Origin: Dasania phycosphaerae
GTDB taxonomy: Bacteria; Pseudomonadota; Gammaproteobacteria; Pseudomonadales; Dasaniaceae
Direction of reading: 5' to 3'
NCBI RefSeq assembly: GCF_026891035.1
Contig: NZ_JAPTGG010000007.1
Span: 178,418-242,417, forward strand
DNA length: 64,000 nucleotides
The translations under genes and the position numbers were made by a program. Numbering within the stretch: position 1 is the first letter of the stretch; each line of letters starts with the position of its first letter. Positions 45,205 to 54,679 of this stretch are shown here, one piece after another. The notes beneath the pieces were generated by a model, which worked only from the letters and a program-made list of their open reading frames with translations, was not told the DNA's origin and did not search any database.

Positions 45205-48200
45205 ATGGCCCAACCCCGTAAAAATTTTTCTAACTATATCGTCGATATCTGTACTTCGCAGCGTATTGCTATGCGCCTCAGTCAGGGGCAGTTAGCGCAT
45301 ATGTGCGGGCTAGAGCTTAAGCAAGTGCAGGATTTTGAACAAGGTTTAGACAATCTGTCGCTAGCGCAGCTGGAAATACTGCTCAACACCCTCAATATAC
45401 AGTGCCTACTCAATGAATACAGCCAGGGGCCAGATGAAGATTTACGCCGTCAGCGCGAGTCCTTGCAGAAAAAAGCACTACGGCAGCTAGCTAAATCCGA
45501 TGCCATTATCAACGGCTATATAGAGCAGGCCGTGCAGTTAATATGTAAAACAACCTCACAGGTTTTACATGCAGAATTTACGGGGGCTTGGTTGCTGAAT
45601 GAAGATAAGAATTACCTCAATTGTATAGATGAATATGTGTTGAGCCAGGATTTACACGAACCTGAATATGAATACTCTGCAGAAGAGTTTCCAGCCTGGT
45701 TTGCCGAGTTTGAAGGTCGCAGATCCTTGGTGCACGATACGGTTACCGAGTCTAACTATGCTACCCAGCAAGAGTTTGATGAAGAACGTAAGCAGTGGAA
45801 TATTAAGTCGTCTATAGAAAGCACAGTCATTGAAAATGGCGAAATTATCGGTGTGATCACCAGCGAGGATATTGTAGAACGAAGCTGGACTGTGGATGAA
45901 ATCAGCTTTCACAATCAGGTTGCCGATTTAATTATGCTAACGGTAAGAAACAGCAACTACCGTAAGATGCAAGAAAGTTTTGATCAAAAGAATCAGCTTA
46001 TGCAACGGCATCATAATGCGGTTTTCACCCTGATGCATGATGAGTCTATAGCCGAAGGTGTTATACAAGAGGGCTGTGATCAAATAACCAAAGTGGTTGG
46101 TGAGCAAGTGGCGCCCGAGGCTTATTCGGTTTGTATATGGCTGTTAGCCAGTGATGATCACAGCATGAAATGTGTGAGTGCTTATCTGGCTACACAAAAA
46201 ACGCACGATAAAAATAGTGCACGTTATGATTATACGCTGCAAAGCTACCCTAATTATATTAAAGCCTTGGAAAAAAATCGCCTTATCTGTAGTGCGAATG
46301 TTTATGAAAGTGAGGCCTACAGTGATTTTGCGGATACCCTGTTAATGGCAGACGGTATTGTCTCTTCGGCCAGCGTGGGGGTGTATGTATACGGCAAGCT
46401 CGTAGGGGGTGTATGTATAGACTACTGTGAGCTGCACCAGTGGAGTTCAGAAGAGGAAGGATTGCTTTCGGATATAAGCAACCAAGTTTCTTTGCTGGTT
46501 TTAAATCACGAGCGCAAGAAGTCCAGTCACCAGCTACATATGCTGTCGCGCGCGGTAGAAAATAGCTCCAGTGCTGTTTTTATTGCACAGCAAGATAGGC
46601 GTATTAATTACTGTAATAATCAGTTTTTAAAATTATTAAACAAAGATGCCTCGCAAATATTAGGGCTAAAGGTTAACGAGTTGCCATTTTCAGATAGCTC
46701 AGTTGATGATGCAGTTGCTATGCTTAATGCCATTGCTAAAAACGAAGCCTGGCGCGGCGAGTTAGAATTTAAAAGAGAACACGACCATGCCTTGTGGATT
46801 TTGTTTTCAATTACCCCAGTAGTTAATAATGAGCGGGGCGTTATAGAGTATGTGGGGGTGTGTGAAGACATAAGTAATATTAAGTTAGCTCACCAAGAGA
46901 TGGAGCAGCTAGCCTTCTATGATCCGTTAACGGGCTTGGTCAATAGGCGCTTATTTAAAGAGCGTTTAAAGCAGCATATTAGTTTTGCCAAGCGCCATGG
47001 TACCCAGGCAGCCATTTTATACTTGGATTTAGATAGATTTAAAGTGGTTAATGATACCTTGGGGCATGATGTAGGTGATCAGCTACTGGTGGCTATTGCT
47101 GATAGGCTAAAGACTTCCATGCGCGAGCAAGACACCGTGGCTAGATTAGGTGGCGATGAGTTTACCGTGCTGGTCCCCGATATAAAAAATATCTCTGATG
47201 TAGAGGCCTTAGCCAGAAAAATCATTGCCGTAATTCAAAAGCCAATAGCTGTGGCAGGTAAAAAATTATCCACCACGACCAGTATAGGCGTTAGCCTTTA
47301 TCCTGATCACGAAAAAGATTCTATAGAGTTGATGAAAATGGCAGATATGGCCATGTATCACGCGAAGAGCGAGGGGCGCAATAACTACCAAATCTACAAT
47401 GAGCGCATTAATATGTTTAGCGCTGATTATTTGGATATGGAAAATGATTTACGGCAAGCCCTGGTTAATAAAGAATTTGTGCTGTATTACCAGCCCATTA
47501 TCGATGCTAAAACCCATCGTATCCATAAGTTAGAGGCGCTAATACGCTGGCAGCATCCCACTAAGGGCCTGTTGTCACCGGTGGTATTTATACCGGTCGC
47601 CGAAGAGCTGGGGTTAATAGAAGGTATAGGAGCCTGGGTGTTGGAGCAGGCCTGTACAGATCTAGTGCAAATGCATAAGACCCACCCTGAGGTTCAGATG
47701 GCGGTCAATTTAACTGCGGGAGAATTCTCAAACCCGGAATTGGTTAAAAAAGTTAAATCCGTGTTGGATAAAACGGGCTTGCCAGGTCGTTTCTTAACAC
47801 TGGAAATCACCGAGTCTATGTTGATTTCGCAATTAGAAAAAGCCATTAACACCCTTAAAGGGCTAAAGAAAATGGGTATAGTCATCGCCATAGACGATTT
47901 TGGTACAGGCTATTCATCGTTAAGTTATTTAAAACGTTTGCCCTTAGATTTCTTGAAGGTAGACCGCTCTTTTGTGAAGGATATTCCAGAAGATAATAAT
48001 GATATGGAAATCACCGCGGCAGTAATTTCTATGGCTCAAAAACTACATCTACAAGTGGTTGCCGAAGGGGTGGAGACCGAAGAGCAGTTGCGTTTTTTGG
48101 AAGGTAATAGTTGTAACTATTATCAGGGCTATTTATTTTCTAAGCCCAAACCCTACGCAGAGTTAGAGACTGTTTTCACAGAGATGCTGACTAAGCTTGA

Positions 48201-48216
48201 TCAAGAAGTTTTATAA
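45205..48216 (+). CDS. XRE-GAF-GAF-PAS-GGDEF-EAL signalling protein
   Basis: A 1003-aa protein. An XRE/Cro-like HTH covers residues 15-70 (RLSQGQLAHMCGLELKQVQD). Two GAF-like domains follow (about 95-250 and 270-435), then PAS (about 445-565), GGDEF (about 570-735) and EAL (about 750-990). GGDEF is at 649-653 with the inhibitory site REQD at 640-643; EAL is at 777-779 and DDFGTGYSSLSYL is intact. Both c-di-GMP synthesis and breakdown are therefore possible. An N-terminal DNA-binding-like domain on such a protein is unusual. From the PAS onward it is paralogous to the cut gene at 1-1685. Confidence 0.93.
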   Translation: MAQPRKNFSNYIVDICTSQRIAMRLSQGQLAHMCGLELKQVQDFEQGLDNLSLAQLEILLNTLNIQCLLNEYSQGPDEDLRRQRESLQKKALRQLAKSDAIINGYIEQAVQLICKTTSQVLHAEFTGAWLLNEDKNYLNCIDEYVLSQDLHEPEYEYSAEEFPAWFAEFEGRRSLVHDTVTESNYATQQEFDEERKQWNIKSSIESTVIENGEIIGVITSEDIVERSWTVDEISFHNQVADLIMLTVRNSNYRKMQESFDQKNQLMQRHHNAVFTLMHDESIAEGVIQEGCDQITKVVGEQVAPEAYSVCIWLLASDDHSMKCVSAYLATQKTHDKNSARYDYTLQSYPNYIKALEKNRLICSANVYESEAYSDFADTLLMADGIVSSASVGVYVYGKLVGGVCIDYCELHQWSSEEEGLLSDISNQVSLLVLNHERKKSSHQLHMLSRAVENSSSAVFIAQQDRRINYCNNQFLKLLNKDASQILGLKVNELPFSDSSVDDAVAMLNAIAKNEAWRGELEFKREHDHALWILFSITPVVNNERGVIEYVGVCEDISNIKLAHQEMEQLAFYDPLTGLVNRRLFKERLKQHISFAKRHGTQAAILYLDLDRFKVVNDTLGHDVGDQLLVAIADRLKTSMREQDTVARLGGDEFTVLVPDIKNISDVEALARKIIAVIQKPIAVAGKKLSTTTSIGVSLYPDHEKDSIELMKMADMAMYHAKSEGRNNYQIYNERINMFSADYLDMENDLRQALVNKEFVLYYQPIIDAKTHRIHKLEALIRWQHPTKGLLSPVVFIPVAEELGLIEGIGAWVLEQACTDLVQMHKTHPEVQMAVNLTAGEFSNPELVKKVKSVLDKTGLPGRFLTLEITESMLISQLEKAINTLKGLKKMGIVIAIDDFGTGYSSLSYLKRLPLDFLKVDRSFVKDIPEDNNDMEITAAVISMAQKLHLQVVAEGVETEEQLRFLEGNSCNYYQGYLFSKPKPYAELETVFTEMLTKLDQEVL

Positions 48217-48267
48217 AAATAACAGCCCTGTAGCTGCTGTTGATTTAAAATAAATGGTTGTTTGTGT

Positions 48268-49320
48268 TTAGCTGTTGCTGCGCCGGTACTCTATCGGCGT
48301 CATGTCGCACCAGCGTTTAAAGGCTCGGTCAAAGGCGCTGCTTTCAGAATAGCCTAACAAATAAGCTATTTCTGTTGCGGCTAAGCTGGTGTTGGTTAAA
48401 TAATGAGTGGCCAAGCTTTTTCGGGTGGCGTCTAACAGTTGGCTGTAGTTATAGCCCTGTTCTGATAGCCTGCGTTGCAAGGTTCTGGCTGTAAGATGTA
48501 GCGTGCTGGCCATATCTTCTATACTGGGTAGTGCTTCGGGTAATGAAGCTACTATGCTTTGCTGCACCTTTTCTATTAAAGAATCTTCACTGTTGTCGGT
48601 GACTTTATCTATACGGCGTAGTGCTTCTTCCAGCGTATTGGCCAATGGCTCATTGGCGTTAATAATGCTTAAGTCTAAGGTGGACTTGTCAAAAATGATT
48701 TTATTAGTAGCTTGGTTAAACAGTAGTTGCTCGCAAATAAGGCGCTTATGTTCACTGGTATCTTCGGGTTCTGCATGTTGAAAATGCGCTGCCAGTGGGC
48801 GCCAGTCCGCCTGCGCTAATTTTCTAATTAGGTAAACGCTATACATGCAGCTGATTTCTGAATCTTGGCGGCTATAGCTGAGGTTCTGCGATAGGATACG
48901 ATAGGACAGTTGAACCAGATCGCTAGTAATGTTCAGCGCTACCTCTATATTAGATTGATATAAATGGTAATAGCGGGTATGTAGCTTTAAGGCCTGGCCT
49001 ACAGTGGCGATACTATTAATGGCATAGCCTAAAATCCCTAAGTCGCTAAATGCTAGCTCCTCGTAAATGTGTAAGCCTATATTAGGATCTTGGCAGTCTA
49101 TGGCGGCTTGCTCCAGAATGTTTTGAAAACATTCCATAGTAATATCGCCCTCGCTTGCAAAGCTTTCTTCAGCTAATGCGTATAGCTTGAGATATTGCTT
49201 AGCCTGTATCGGGTGGTGCTTATGCAAATAGCGAAAAACCGGTACCAGAAAACGGCTGCTAATGGTAGGCGTAGTAAGTGAGCTGCTAAGGGGTAGAGGG
49301 CGCTTGTTATTTTTAGCCAT
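48268..49320 (-). CDS. AraC-family regulator with arabinose-binding-like N-domain (AraC-1)
   Basis: A 350-aa regulator: an N-terminal ligand-binding domain of the OruR/ArgR-like type (about 30-215) and a C-terminal AraC double HTH (about 250-348; LHLTARTLQRRLSEQGYNYS, then AYLLGYSESSAFDRAFKRW). It is convergent with the c-di-GMP gene (51 bp apart) and divergent from the MFS-P1 peptidase pair (133 bp), its probable target. It shares architecture and size with AraC-2 at 56409. Confidence 0.9.
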   Translation of the reverse strand: MAKNNKRPLPLSSSLTTPTISSRFLVPVFRYLHKHHPIQAKQYLKLYALAEESFASEGDITMECFQNILEQAAIDCQDPNIGLHIYEELAFSDLGILGYAINSIATVGQALKLHTRYYHLYQSNIEVALNITSDLVQLSYRILSQNLSYSRQDSEISCMYSVYLIRKLAQADWRPLAAHFQHAEPEDTSEHKRLICEQLLFNQATNKIIFDKSTLDLSIINANEPLANTLEEALRRIDKVTDNSEDSLIEKVQQSIVASLPEALPSIEDMASTLHLTARTLQRRLSEQGYNYSQLLDATRKSLATHYLTNTSLAATEIAYLLGYSESSAFDRAFKRWCDMTPIEYRRSNS

Positions 49321-49453
49321 GTTGTTTAAGAGCCCCTACACACTACGTGCCAATGTTGTCATCTGTGGTCAATATTAATACCCAGAGATAGATGATAATA
49401 CAAGCGTATTAGGGCGCAACTGAAAGCTAGATAATAAATAGAGCTTGATCACC

Positions 49454-50608
49454 ATGAGTACAGAAGCCTTGGCTATTAAATCCCCGCTAGTGATTGCTGC
49501 AGTGGTTTTTATGACGGTAGTTTCTGCTGCAGGTTTTTTGTTGCTGCCTTTATTGGTGGGTACAGTTAGCAGCGCCTTATCGTTTAATGATAAGGAGTTA
49601 GGTTATTTATCTTCATTTGTATTGTTGGCTTCTGCCATTAGTTCGGTAGGGGCTGTATTTTGGGTGAGAAAAATCAATTGGCGCTTAGCGGGGGCAGTAT
49701 CTTTTGGGTTTATGATATTAGGCCACAGTGTGGCTATTTTTTCTGAACAGGCAATGCTTACCGTGCTGGCATTAGCGCTAGCCAGTTTTGGTGGTGGCTC
49801 AGCCTACTCTTTAATGTTGACGGTGCTCTCGGACAGCAGCCAGCCCGATAGAAATTTTGGATTTTCCATCGCAGCGCAAGTGGCTTTTCAGGTGTTAGGT
49901 TTGGCGCTGTTACCGGGGCTAATTGCGCAAACGGGCTTGTTGGGTTTGTTGACAGTGCTATTGTTGTTAGATTTTGTGGCTATGCTGGCGGTGTTGTTAT
50001 TACCTGGCGCTGGCAAAACAGTATCGCAGTTAATAAAGCTAAGTAGCATTATGCAGCCCGGCTCTTTATTAGCTTTAATGGGCTGCTTCTTTTTCTTTTT
50101 TAATGTCGGCTGCTACTGGACCTATATAGAGCGCATGGGGGCGGCGTCTGGTTTGGCTGCTAGCTTTATGGGCTGGGGTTTGTCTATAGGTGTGGCAGTG
50201 GGTATTGCCGGTGCTTTATTAGCGGCATGGAAGGGCGAACGCTATGGCCGTGGTATCCCTTTAGCCATAGGTGCGGTGGGTACGGTGATTGCGGTGTTAA
50301 TGTTGGCGGGGGTGATTACTGAGGCACTATTTATTGCCAGTGCAGCCTTGTATAACTTTGTGTGGAATTATTCGCTGGCCTATCAGTATGCGGCAGTAAA
50401 TGCGGTAGATCGTTCGGGCTGCAGTGTTGCAGTGGCACCTGCCTTTCACTCTATGGGGGCGGCACTGGGGCCTGGGTTGGCGGCCTTATTAATGGTGCAG
50501 GGTGATTTTAGCGCGGTGTTGTGGTTGATTACGGTTTCCGTGTTATTGAGCTTGTGTTGCTTTGTAATGGCCTTTGCTCTGGGCAAAAAAACACTAGCGG
50601 TTATTTGA
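49454..50608 (+). CDS. MFS transporter 2
   Basis: A 384-aa inner-membrane protein with about 12 helices. After helix 1 it has SSALSFNDKELGYLSSFV, and the two halves are joined by a short polar stretch near residue 195. ATG 49454 is chosen over TTG 49445. It is 31 bp before the P1 peptidase gene, so the pair should be one transcript: a carrier and a hydrolase for a peptide-like or amide compound. It belongs to the same general subfamily as the carrier at 14930. Confidence 0.85.
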   Translation: MSTEALAIKSPLVIAAVVFMTVVSAAGFLLLPLLVGTVSSALSFNDKELGYLSSFVLLASAISSVGAVFWVRKINWRLAGAVSFGFMILGHSVAIFSEQAMLTVLALALASFGGGSAYSLMLTVLSDSSQPDRNFGFSIAAQVAFQVLGLALLPGLIAQTGLLGLLTVLLLLDFVAMLAVLLLPGAGKTVSQLIKLSSIMQPGSLLALMGCFFFFFNVGCYWTYIERMGAASGLAASFMGWGLSIGVAVGIAGALLAAWKGERYGRGIPLAIGAVGTVIAVLMLAGVITEALFIASAALYNFVWNYSLAYQYAAVNAVDRSGCSVAVAPAFHSMGAALGPGLAALLMVQGDFSAVLWLITVSVLLSLCCFVMAFALGKKTLAVI

Positions 50609-50639
50609 TAGCTATAAAAACAGGATAAGTGAGCAAACT

Positions 50640-51782
50640 ATGTCGGTTAAGCAACAAACTACGAAGGCAAAAAAACGCGCCCGCGATTTGGGCCTACCCT
50701 TTAAAGGTCAACCTGGGCCTTACAATGCCATCAGCGATGTGGCTGGGGTAGAGGTAGGTTTTACCACGGTACAAAAATCTCACCCGCATTTAGAGGTGGG
50801 GGTAGGGCCTATTAATACCGGCGTGACTGCCATATTACCCCGCGGCCGCGAAAAAAATCCCCAGCCGGTATGGGCGGCCACCTTTGATTTAAACGGTAAT
50901 GGTGAAATGACCGGCAGCCACTGGATAGACGATGCCGGTTATTTTTTTGGCCCGGTTTGCATTACTAATACTCACAGCGTAGGCATGGTGCATCACGCCA
51001 CGACCAAATGGATGATACAGCAATACCCCGACATGTTTATTGCTGGTCACGGCTGGGCCATGCCGGTAGTGGCTGAAACCTATGATGGCCCCACCAATGA
51101 TATTTGCGGCCAGCATATTAACGCGCAGCATGTTATGGATGCGCTTAACAGCGCCGCTACCGGGCCAGTAGCCGAAGGTAACGTAGGCGGCGGCACGGGT
51201 ATGCAAACCTATGAGTTTAAAGGCGGCACTGGCACCAGCTCGCGCGTTTTTAAAGCGGCAGCGCAACAATTCACTGTAGGGGTATTGGTGCAATCCAATT
51301 TTGGTATGCGCAGTGAGTGTAATTTATTTGGGGTGCCGGTAGGTGAGCATTTAACCGAGGGGGCCTGGCTAAGTGAGGTCATGGGCCACGAGCAGGGATC
51401 TATTATTGTCAATATCGCCACCGATGCGCCGCTGTCCTCATCGCAGCTTAAGCGACTCGCTAAACGCGGCGCTATGGGCATAGCCAGAACTGGCTCACCC
51501 GGTGGCCATCACTCTGGCGATTTGGTGCTGGCCTTTTCCGTAGCCAATGGTTTAGAGCTGCCCAAGCAGGGCCAGCCGCAACCGGCCAGTTTTAAATTAG
51601 ATGTGCTCAATGAAGAATATTTAGATAGCTTATATTTAGCGGCAGTACAGGCAGTAGAAGAGGCCATTATTAATGCCATGGTTGCCGCTGAGACTATGGC
51701 GGTGGTTAAACCGGCAGGCTATATATTGCCAGCTATAGATCACCAGGCTTTGGCCGCTTTAATAAAGCAATACCATGGTTAA
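50640..51782 (+). CDS. P1-family aminopeptidase (DmpA/BapA-like)
   Basis: A 380-aa Ntn-type self-processing hydrolase of peptidase family S58 (P1). The N-terminal ARDLGLPFKGQPGPYNAISD and GVTAILPRG segments are typical. The autocleavage/nucleophile region is GGTGTSSRVF with the serine at about residue 200; EGNVGGGTGM precedes it. Members are L-aminopeptidase/D-esterases or beta-aminopeptidases, the latter acting on beta-alanine-type peptides, which would feed omega-aminotransferases like those here (inference). There is no signal peptide. It follows the MFS gene by 31 bp. Confidence 0.9.
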   Translation: MSVKQQTTKAKKRARDLGLPFKGQPGPYNAISDVAGVEVGFTTVQKSHPHLEVGVGPINTGVTAILPRGREKNPQPVWAATFDLNGNGEMTGSHWIDDAGYFFGPVCITNTHSVGMVHHATTKWMIQQYPDMFIAGHGWAMPVVAETYDGPTNDICGQHINAQHVMDALNSAATGPVAEGNVGGGTGMQTYEFKGGTGTSSRVFKAAAQQFTVGVLVQSNFGMRSECNLFGVPVGEHLTEGAWLSEVMGHEQGSIIVNIATDAPLSSSQLKRLAKRGAMGIARTGSPGGHHSGDLVLAFSVANGLELPKQGQPQPASFKLDVLNEEYLDSLYLAAVQAVEEAIINAMVAAETMAVVKPAGYILPAIDHQALAALIKQYHG

Positions 51783-51842
51783 GTGCTATGCGGTAGGTAA
51801 TGGCCTGCAGCTACCGGTTAGCATCATGGTTATTGATAAACC

Positions 51843-51875
51843 AAAAAAAGCCCGCATAGTAAAACTGATGCGGGC
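51843..51875 (-). terminator. Terminator of the A2-B2-T2 operon
   Basis: Read leftward: GCCCGCAT, 10-nt loop, ATGCGGGC, then seven T. It lies 27 bp beyond the stop of T2 and may also stop the P1 peptidase transcript from the other side. Confidence 0.92.
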
Positions 51876-51902
51876 AAAGAGTGACCATTGTTGCTGTTTG
51901 GC

Positions 51903-53126
51903 TTAAGTATCCGCAGGCGGCGTTTGCTTGGCTCTAGCGGGGGCCCAAAAAGGTTTTGTTTTTTTAGTGCATTTGCACACTTTACGTATCCAACGTAATT
52001 CTTTTTGGTGATACACCTCGGCATAAATAGGGCCGTCGGCATATTTCCCTTCTACCAATCCCAAAGCGATATTGGCTTTAACCACCGGCGACCACATGGC
52101 CGAGGTGACATAGCCAATTTGTTTTTGGCAGGCCGCATCGCGGTATAAAATGGCGCTTTCGGCGGCTTTGTTGCCTTCTATATCCAGTTTTAATAAGCGT
52201 CTATGTTTACCCGCTTGTTTTTCTTTTAATAAAGCGGCCCTGCCGGTGAAGTGGCCTTTGTTAAAATTCACTATCCAGCTTAATGCCATTTCAAAAGGCG
52301 AGTGATCGTTGCCCTTATCCATGGTGTGTAAGGCGGGGTGAAAGTCCACGTAAGGGCTTAAAAAGCCAGCTTCTAGGCGCGCTTTTTCCAGCGATTCTAA
52401 ACCTAAGGGCTGCACGCCAAAGATTTTGCCGGTACTAAATACATCATCCCAAAGGGCAATAGCATTTTTAGGGTCTATCCATAATTCATAGCCCAGGTCG
52501 CCGGTAAAGCCAGTGCGGGAAATCATGATTTCGCCATCCAGGTAAGGGAACTTGACTATGTCAAAAGGCTTGGCATTTTCAATGCCTTTAAACCCCATGG
52601 CTTTTAATAGCGCGCAGGAGGTGGGGCCTTGTATAGCCAGTGCCGCAAGTTCGTGGCTCATGTCGGTAATGTCAACATGGTCGAAACCGACTTTGGCTAA
52701 TTGAAACCAATCCATATTCGGCTCGGCACAGGTGAGCATGAATTCATCCTGTGACAAGCGAAATATAGTGCCGTCATCAATGATGCGGCCAGCATCGGTA
52801 CACCAAATATTGTATTGCACTGTATTAACCGGGTGCTTAGTCACATCGCGGGTCACCATGCGGTTAAGCATGGCTTCGGCGTCTGGGCCTTTAAAGCGAT
52901 ACTTGTTCATGGGCGATACGTCTAACACGCCGCAAGTGTTGCGGGTAGAGAAGTATTCTAAGTGCTCGTCCCTATAATAATTGGCGGCTAAAAAGCCATT
53001 CCACTCCTCCCATGCCTGGTTAAAGTTTAAGGGCGATGTGCGCTCGTGAAAAGGCGAACCCAGCGAACCGTTGGGTACGTGAGCAATCTGCTCGGGCTTT
53101 AATAAATTTGCGATAGTTAGAGGCAT
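51903..53126 (-). CDS. GcvT-like folate-dependent aminomethyltransferase T2
   Basis: A 407-aa paralogue of T1 (39910). Shared blocks: SPLNFNQAWEEWNGFLA near the start (T1 has a similar SALNKLNSWENWKGFMV), GVLDVSPMNKYRFKGPDAEA, RTGFTGDLGYELWI at about 201-214, and a C-terminal PPxRA/RRA proline-rich end. RBS GAGGAG lies before ATG 53126. It begins 2 bp after the B2 stop, so it is the third gene of the mirrored cassette. It probably binds tetrahydrofolate and accepts a one-carbon unit (family knowledge plus context). Confidence 0.85.
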   Translation of the reverse strand: MPLTIANLLKPEQIAHVPNGSLGSPFHERTSPLNFNQAWEEWNGFLAANYYRDEHLEYFSTRNTCGVLDVSPMNKYRFKGPDAEAMLNRMVTRDVTKHPVNTVQYNIWCTDAGRIIDDGTIFRLSQDEFMLTCAEPNMDWFQLAKVGFDHVDITDMSHELAALAIQGPTSCALLKAMGFKGIENAKPFDIVKFPYLDGEIMISRTGFTGDLGYELWIDPKNAIALWDDVFSTGKIFGVQPLGLESLEKARLEAGFLSPYVDFHPALHTMDKGNDHSPFEMALSWIVNFNKGHFTGRAALLKEKQAGKHRRLLKLDIEGNKAAESAILYRDAACQKQIGYVTSAMWSPVVKANIALGLVEGKYADGPIYAEVYHQKELRWIRKVCKCTKKTKPFWAPARAKQTPPADT

Positions 53127-53128
53127 GC

Positions 53129-54679
53129 TTATTTCTCCTCTTTGAGTATGTAGTTAGCAGCGTTGGCACCGGCTGCGCCCATGATGCCGCCACCCGGATG
53201 GGAGCCAGCACCGCAATTATAAAAGCCTGCAACCGGCGACTTATATTGTGAGGCCCCGTAAGCAGGGCGGTTCATCCACCAAGCATCAATCGCAAACTCA
53301 CCGTGGTGCCAGTGGCCGCCGGTAACGCGAAATTGCTGTTCTAAATCTACCGGGGTGAGTAATTCGCTGGCCACAATTTGTGAGCGTATATCGGGTGCGT
53401 ATTGCTCTAAGGTTTTTATAACGTTTTCTAGCAGTGTGCTGCGATGGGCATCCCAACCGCCTGCTATATCGTAGGGTGTGTATTGCACTTGTATAGAAAC
53501 TACATGCTTACCCGCCTCAGCCAAACTGTTATCGTGCAGTGAGGGCACAATAACTTCTAATGCTAAATCTTCGCCTAAGCCTTTGTACTTAGCCTGGTCA
53601 AACGCGTTTTCTATGTATTGCATAGTCGGCGCAATAATTATGCGGCCATTGGCTTTGTTTAGGCCAGTAAACTTAGGCTCAGCATTTAAGGCCAAATGTA
53701 CTTTTGACACCAGGCCGTTCATGCGCAGGCGGTTGATGCGTTGGGTAAACTCCACATCTAAATGCTGAACACCTAGCAGCTTAAAGAAACTGGTTTTAGG
53801 ATCAGTGTTAGAAATAATATGGTTGGCAGAAATGCTTTCACCATTTTCTAAACTAACACCCGTGGCCTGCATATCTTGAACAATAACGCTGGCCACAGGG
53901 CTGCCTGTGCGTATTTCTGCGCCATAGGCTTTAGCAGATTTTGCTAAGGCGTTAATTAAACCGCCTACGCCACCTTTGGGTAAAGGCAGTTCGCCATTAC
54001 CAGACATATCGCCAGACATTTTTAACAGTTGGTTAAGCACGGCATTGTTAGGCGAGCGCGGTGCCAGCTTATTACCCACGTTGTAATCCCAGCTTAAGGC
54101 GGCTTTTAATAATGGGGTTTCAAAAAACTCATCCATCATGTCTTGCGCGGGTAGGAAAATCATACGCATAAATTCGCGCATATCGGTTTTACCTAAGCTG
54201 CGTACTTTAAGGCCAAACATGCCCAGCGTGGATGCATCTTTAAAGCCGCCATCGGTCATTACCGGTGGCGTTTTATGCCAGGTGGCATCCATGGTATCGG
54301 CAAAGCGGCCTAGTAAGCGCTTATAGGCTTGGTAGGATTCGGCATCTGCTGCACTGGCACCTTGCACCTCGCCATTGGCGATAGTGATGTGCTGGCCTGC
54401 CGGTGACAATGCCACCGTGGCTAAAGAGTTAGCCGCTAGTTCAAAGCCGTGTTTACGTAGCTGTAAGTCATTAACTAACTTGTTGGTGAGCTGCGGCAGT
54501 GTGTGTGCCACCGAGGCTTTAAAGCCGGGGGCAAACTCTCTAGTGGCGCCTAAGCCGCCTAGTTGCTCTGCGGCTTCTAATACCAGAACTTTTTTACCCG
54601 CTTTGGCTAAGTAGCCTGCGCAAGCGAGACCGTTGTGGCCGCCACCAATAATGATGGCGTCATAATGTTTATTATTCAT
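53129..54679 (-). CDS. FAD-dependent oxidoreductase B2 (PYROXD2/CrtI-like)
   Basis: A 516-aa COG1233 flavoprotein paralogous to B1 (38348). The N-terminal motif is IIGGGHNGLACAGYLAKAGK, then LEAAEQLGG, and near the end FYNCGAGSHPGGGIMGAAG. A TGGHWHHGEFAID block parallels TDGHWHHGDISLD in B1. It overlaps the end of A2 by 8 bp and ends 2 bp before T2. A carotenoid role is unlikely because no carotenoid genes are near and the gene travels with a folate enzyme. Confidence 0.87.
   Translation of the reverse strand: MNNKHYDAIIIGGGHNGLACAGYLAKAGKKVLVLEAAEQLGGLGATREFAPGFKASVAHTLPQLTNKLVNDLQLRKHGFELAANSLATVALSPAGQHITIANGEVQGASAADAESYQAYKRLLGRFADTMDATWHKTPPVMTDGGFKDASTLGMFGLKVRSLGKTDMREFMRMIFLPAQDMMDEFFETPLLKAALSWDYNVGNKLAPRSPNNAVLNQLLKMSGDMSGNGELPLPKGGVGGLINALAKSAKAYGAEIRTGSPVASVIVQDMQATGVSLENGESISANHIISNTDPKTSFFKLLGVQHLDVEFTQRINRLRMNGLVSKVHLALNAEPKFTGLNKANGRIIIAPTMQYIENAFDQAKYKGLGEDLALEVIVPSLHDNSLAEAGKHVVSIQVQYTPYDIAGGWDAHRSTLLENVIKTLEQYAPDIRSQIVASELLTPVDLEQQFRVTGGHWHHGEFAIDAWWMNRPAYGASQYKSPVAGFYNCGAGSHPGGGIMGAAGANAANYILKEEK

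Noticed and set aside
48221..48241. Terminator between the c-di-GMP gene and AraC-1 (AACAGC / GCTGTT)
   Set aside because: A 6-bp stem followed by only a short mixed T/A stretch; not convincing.
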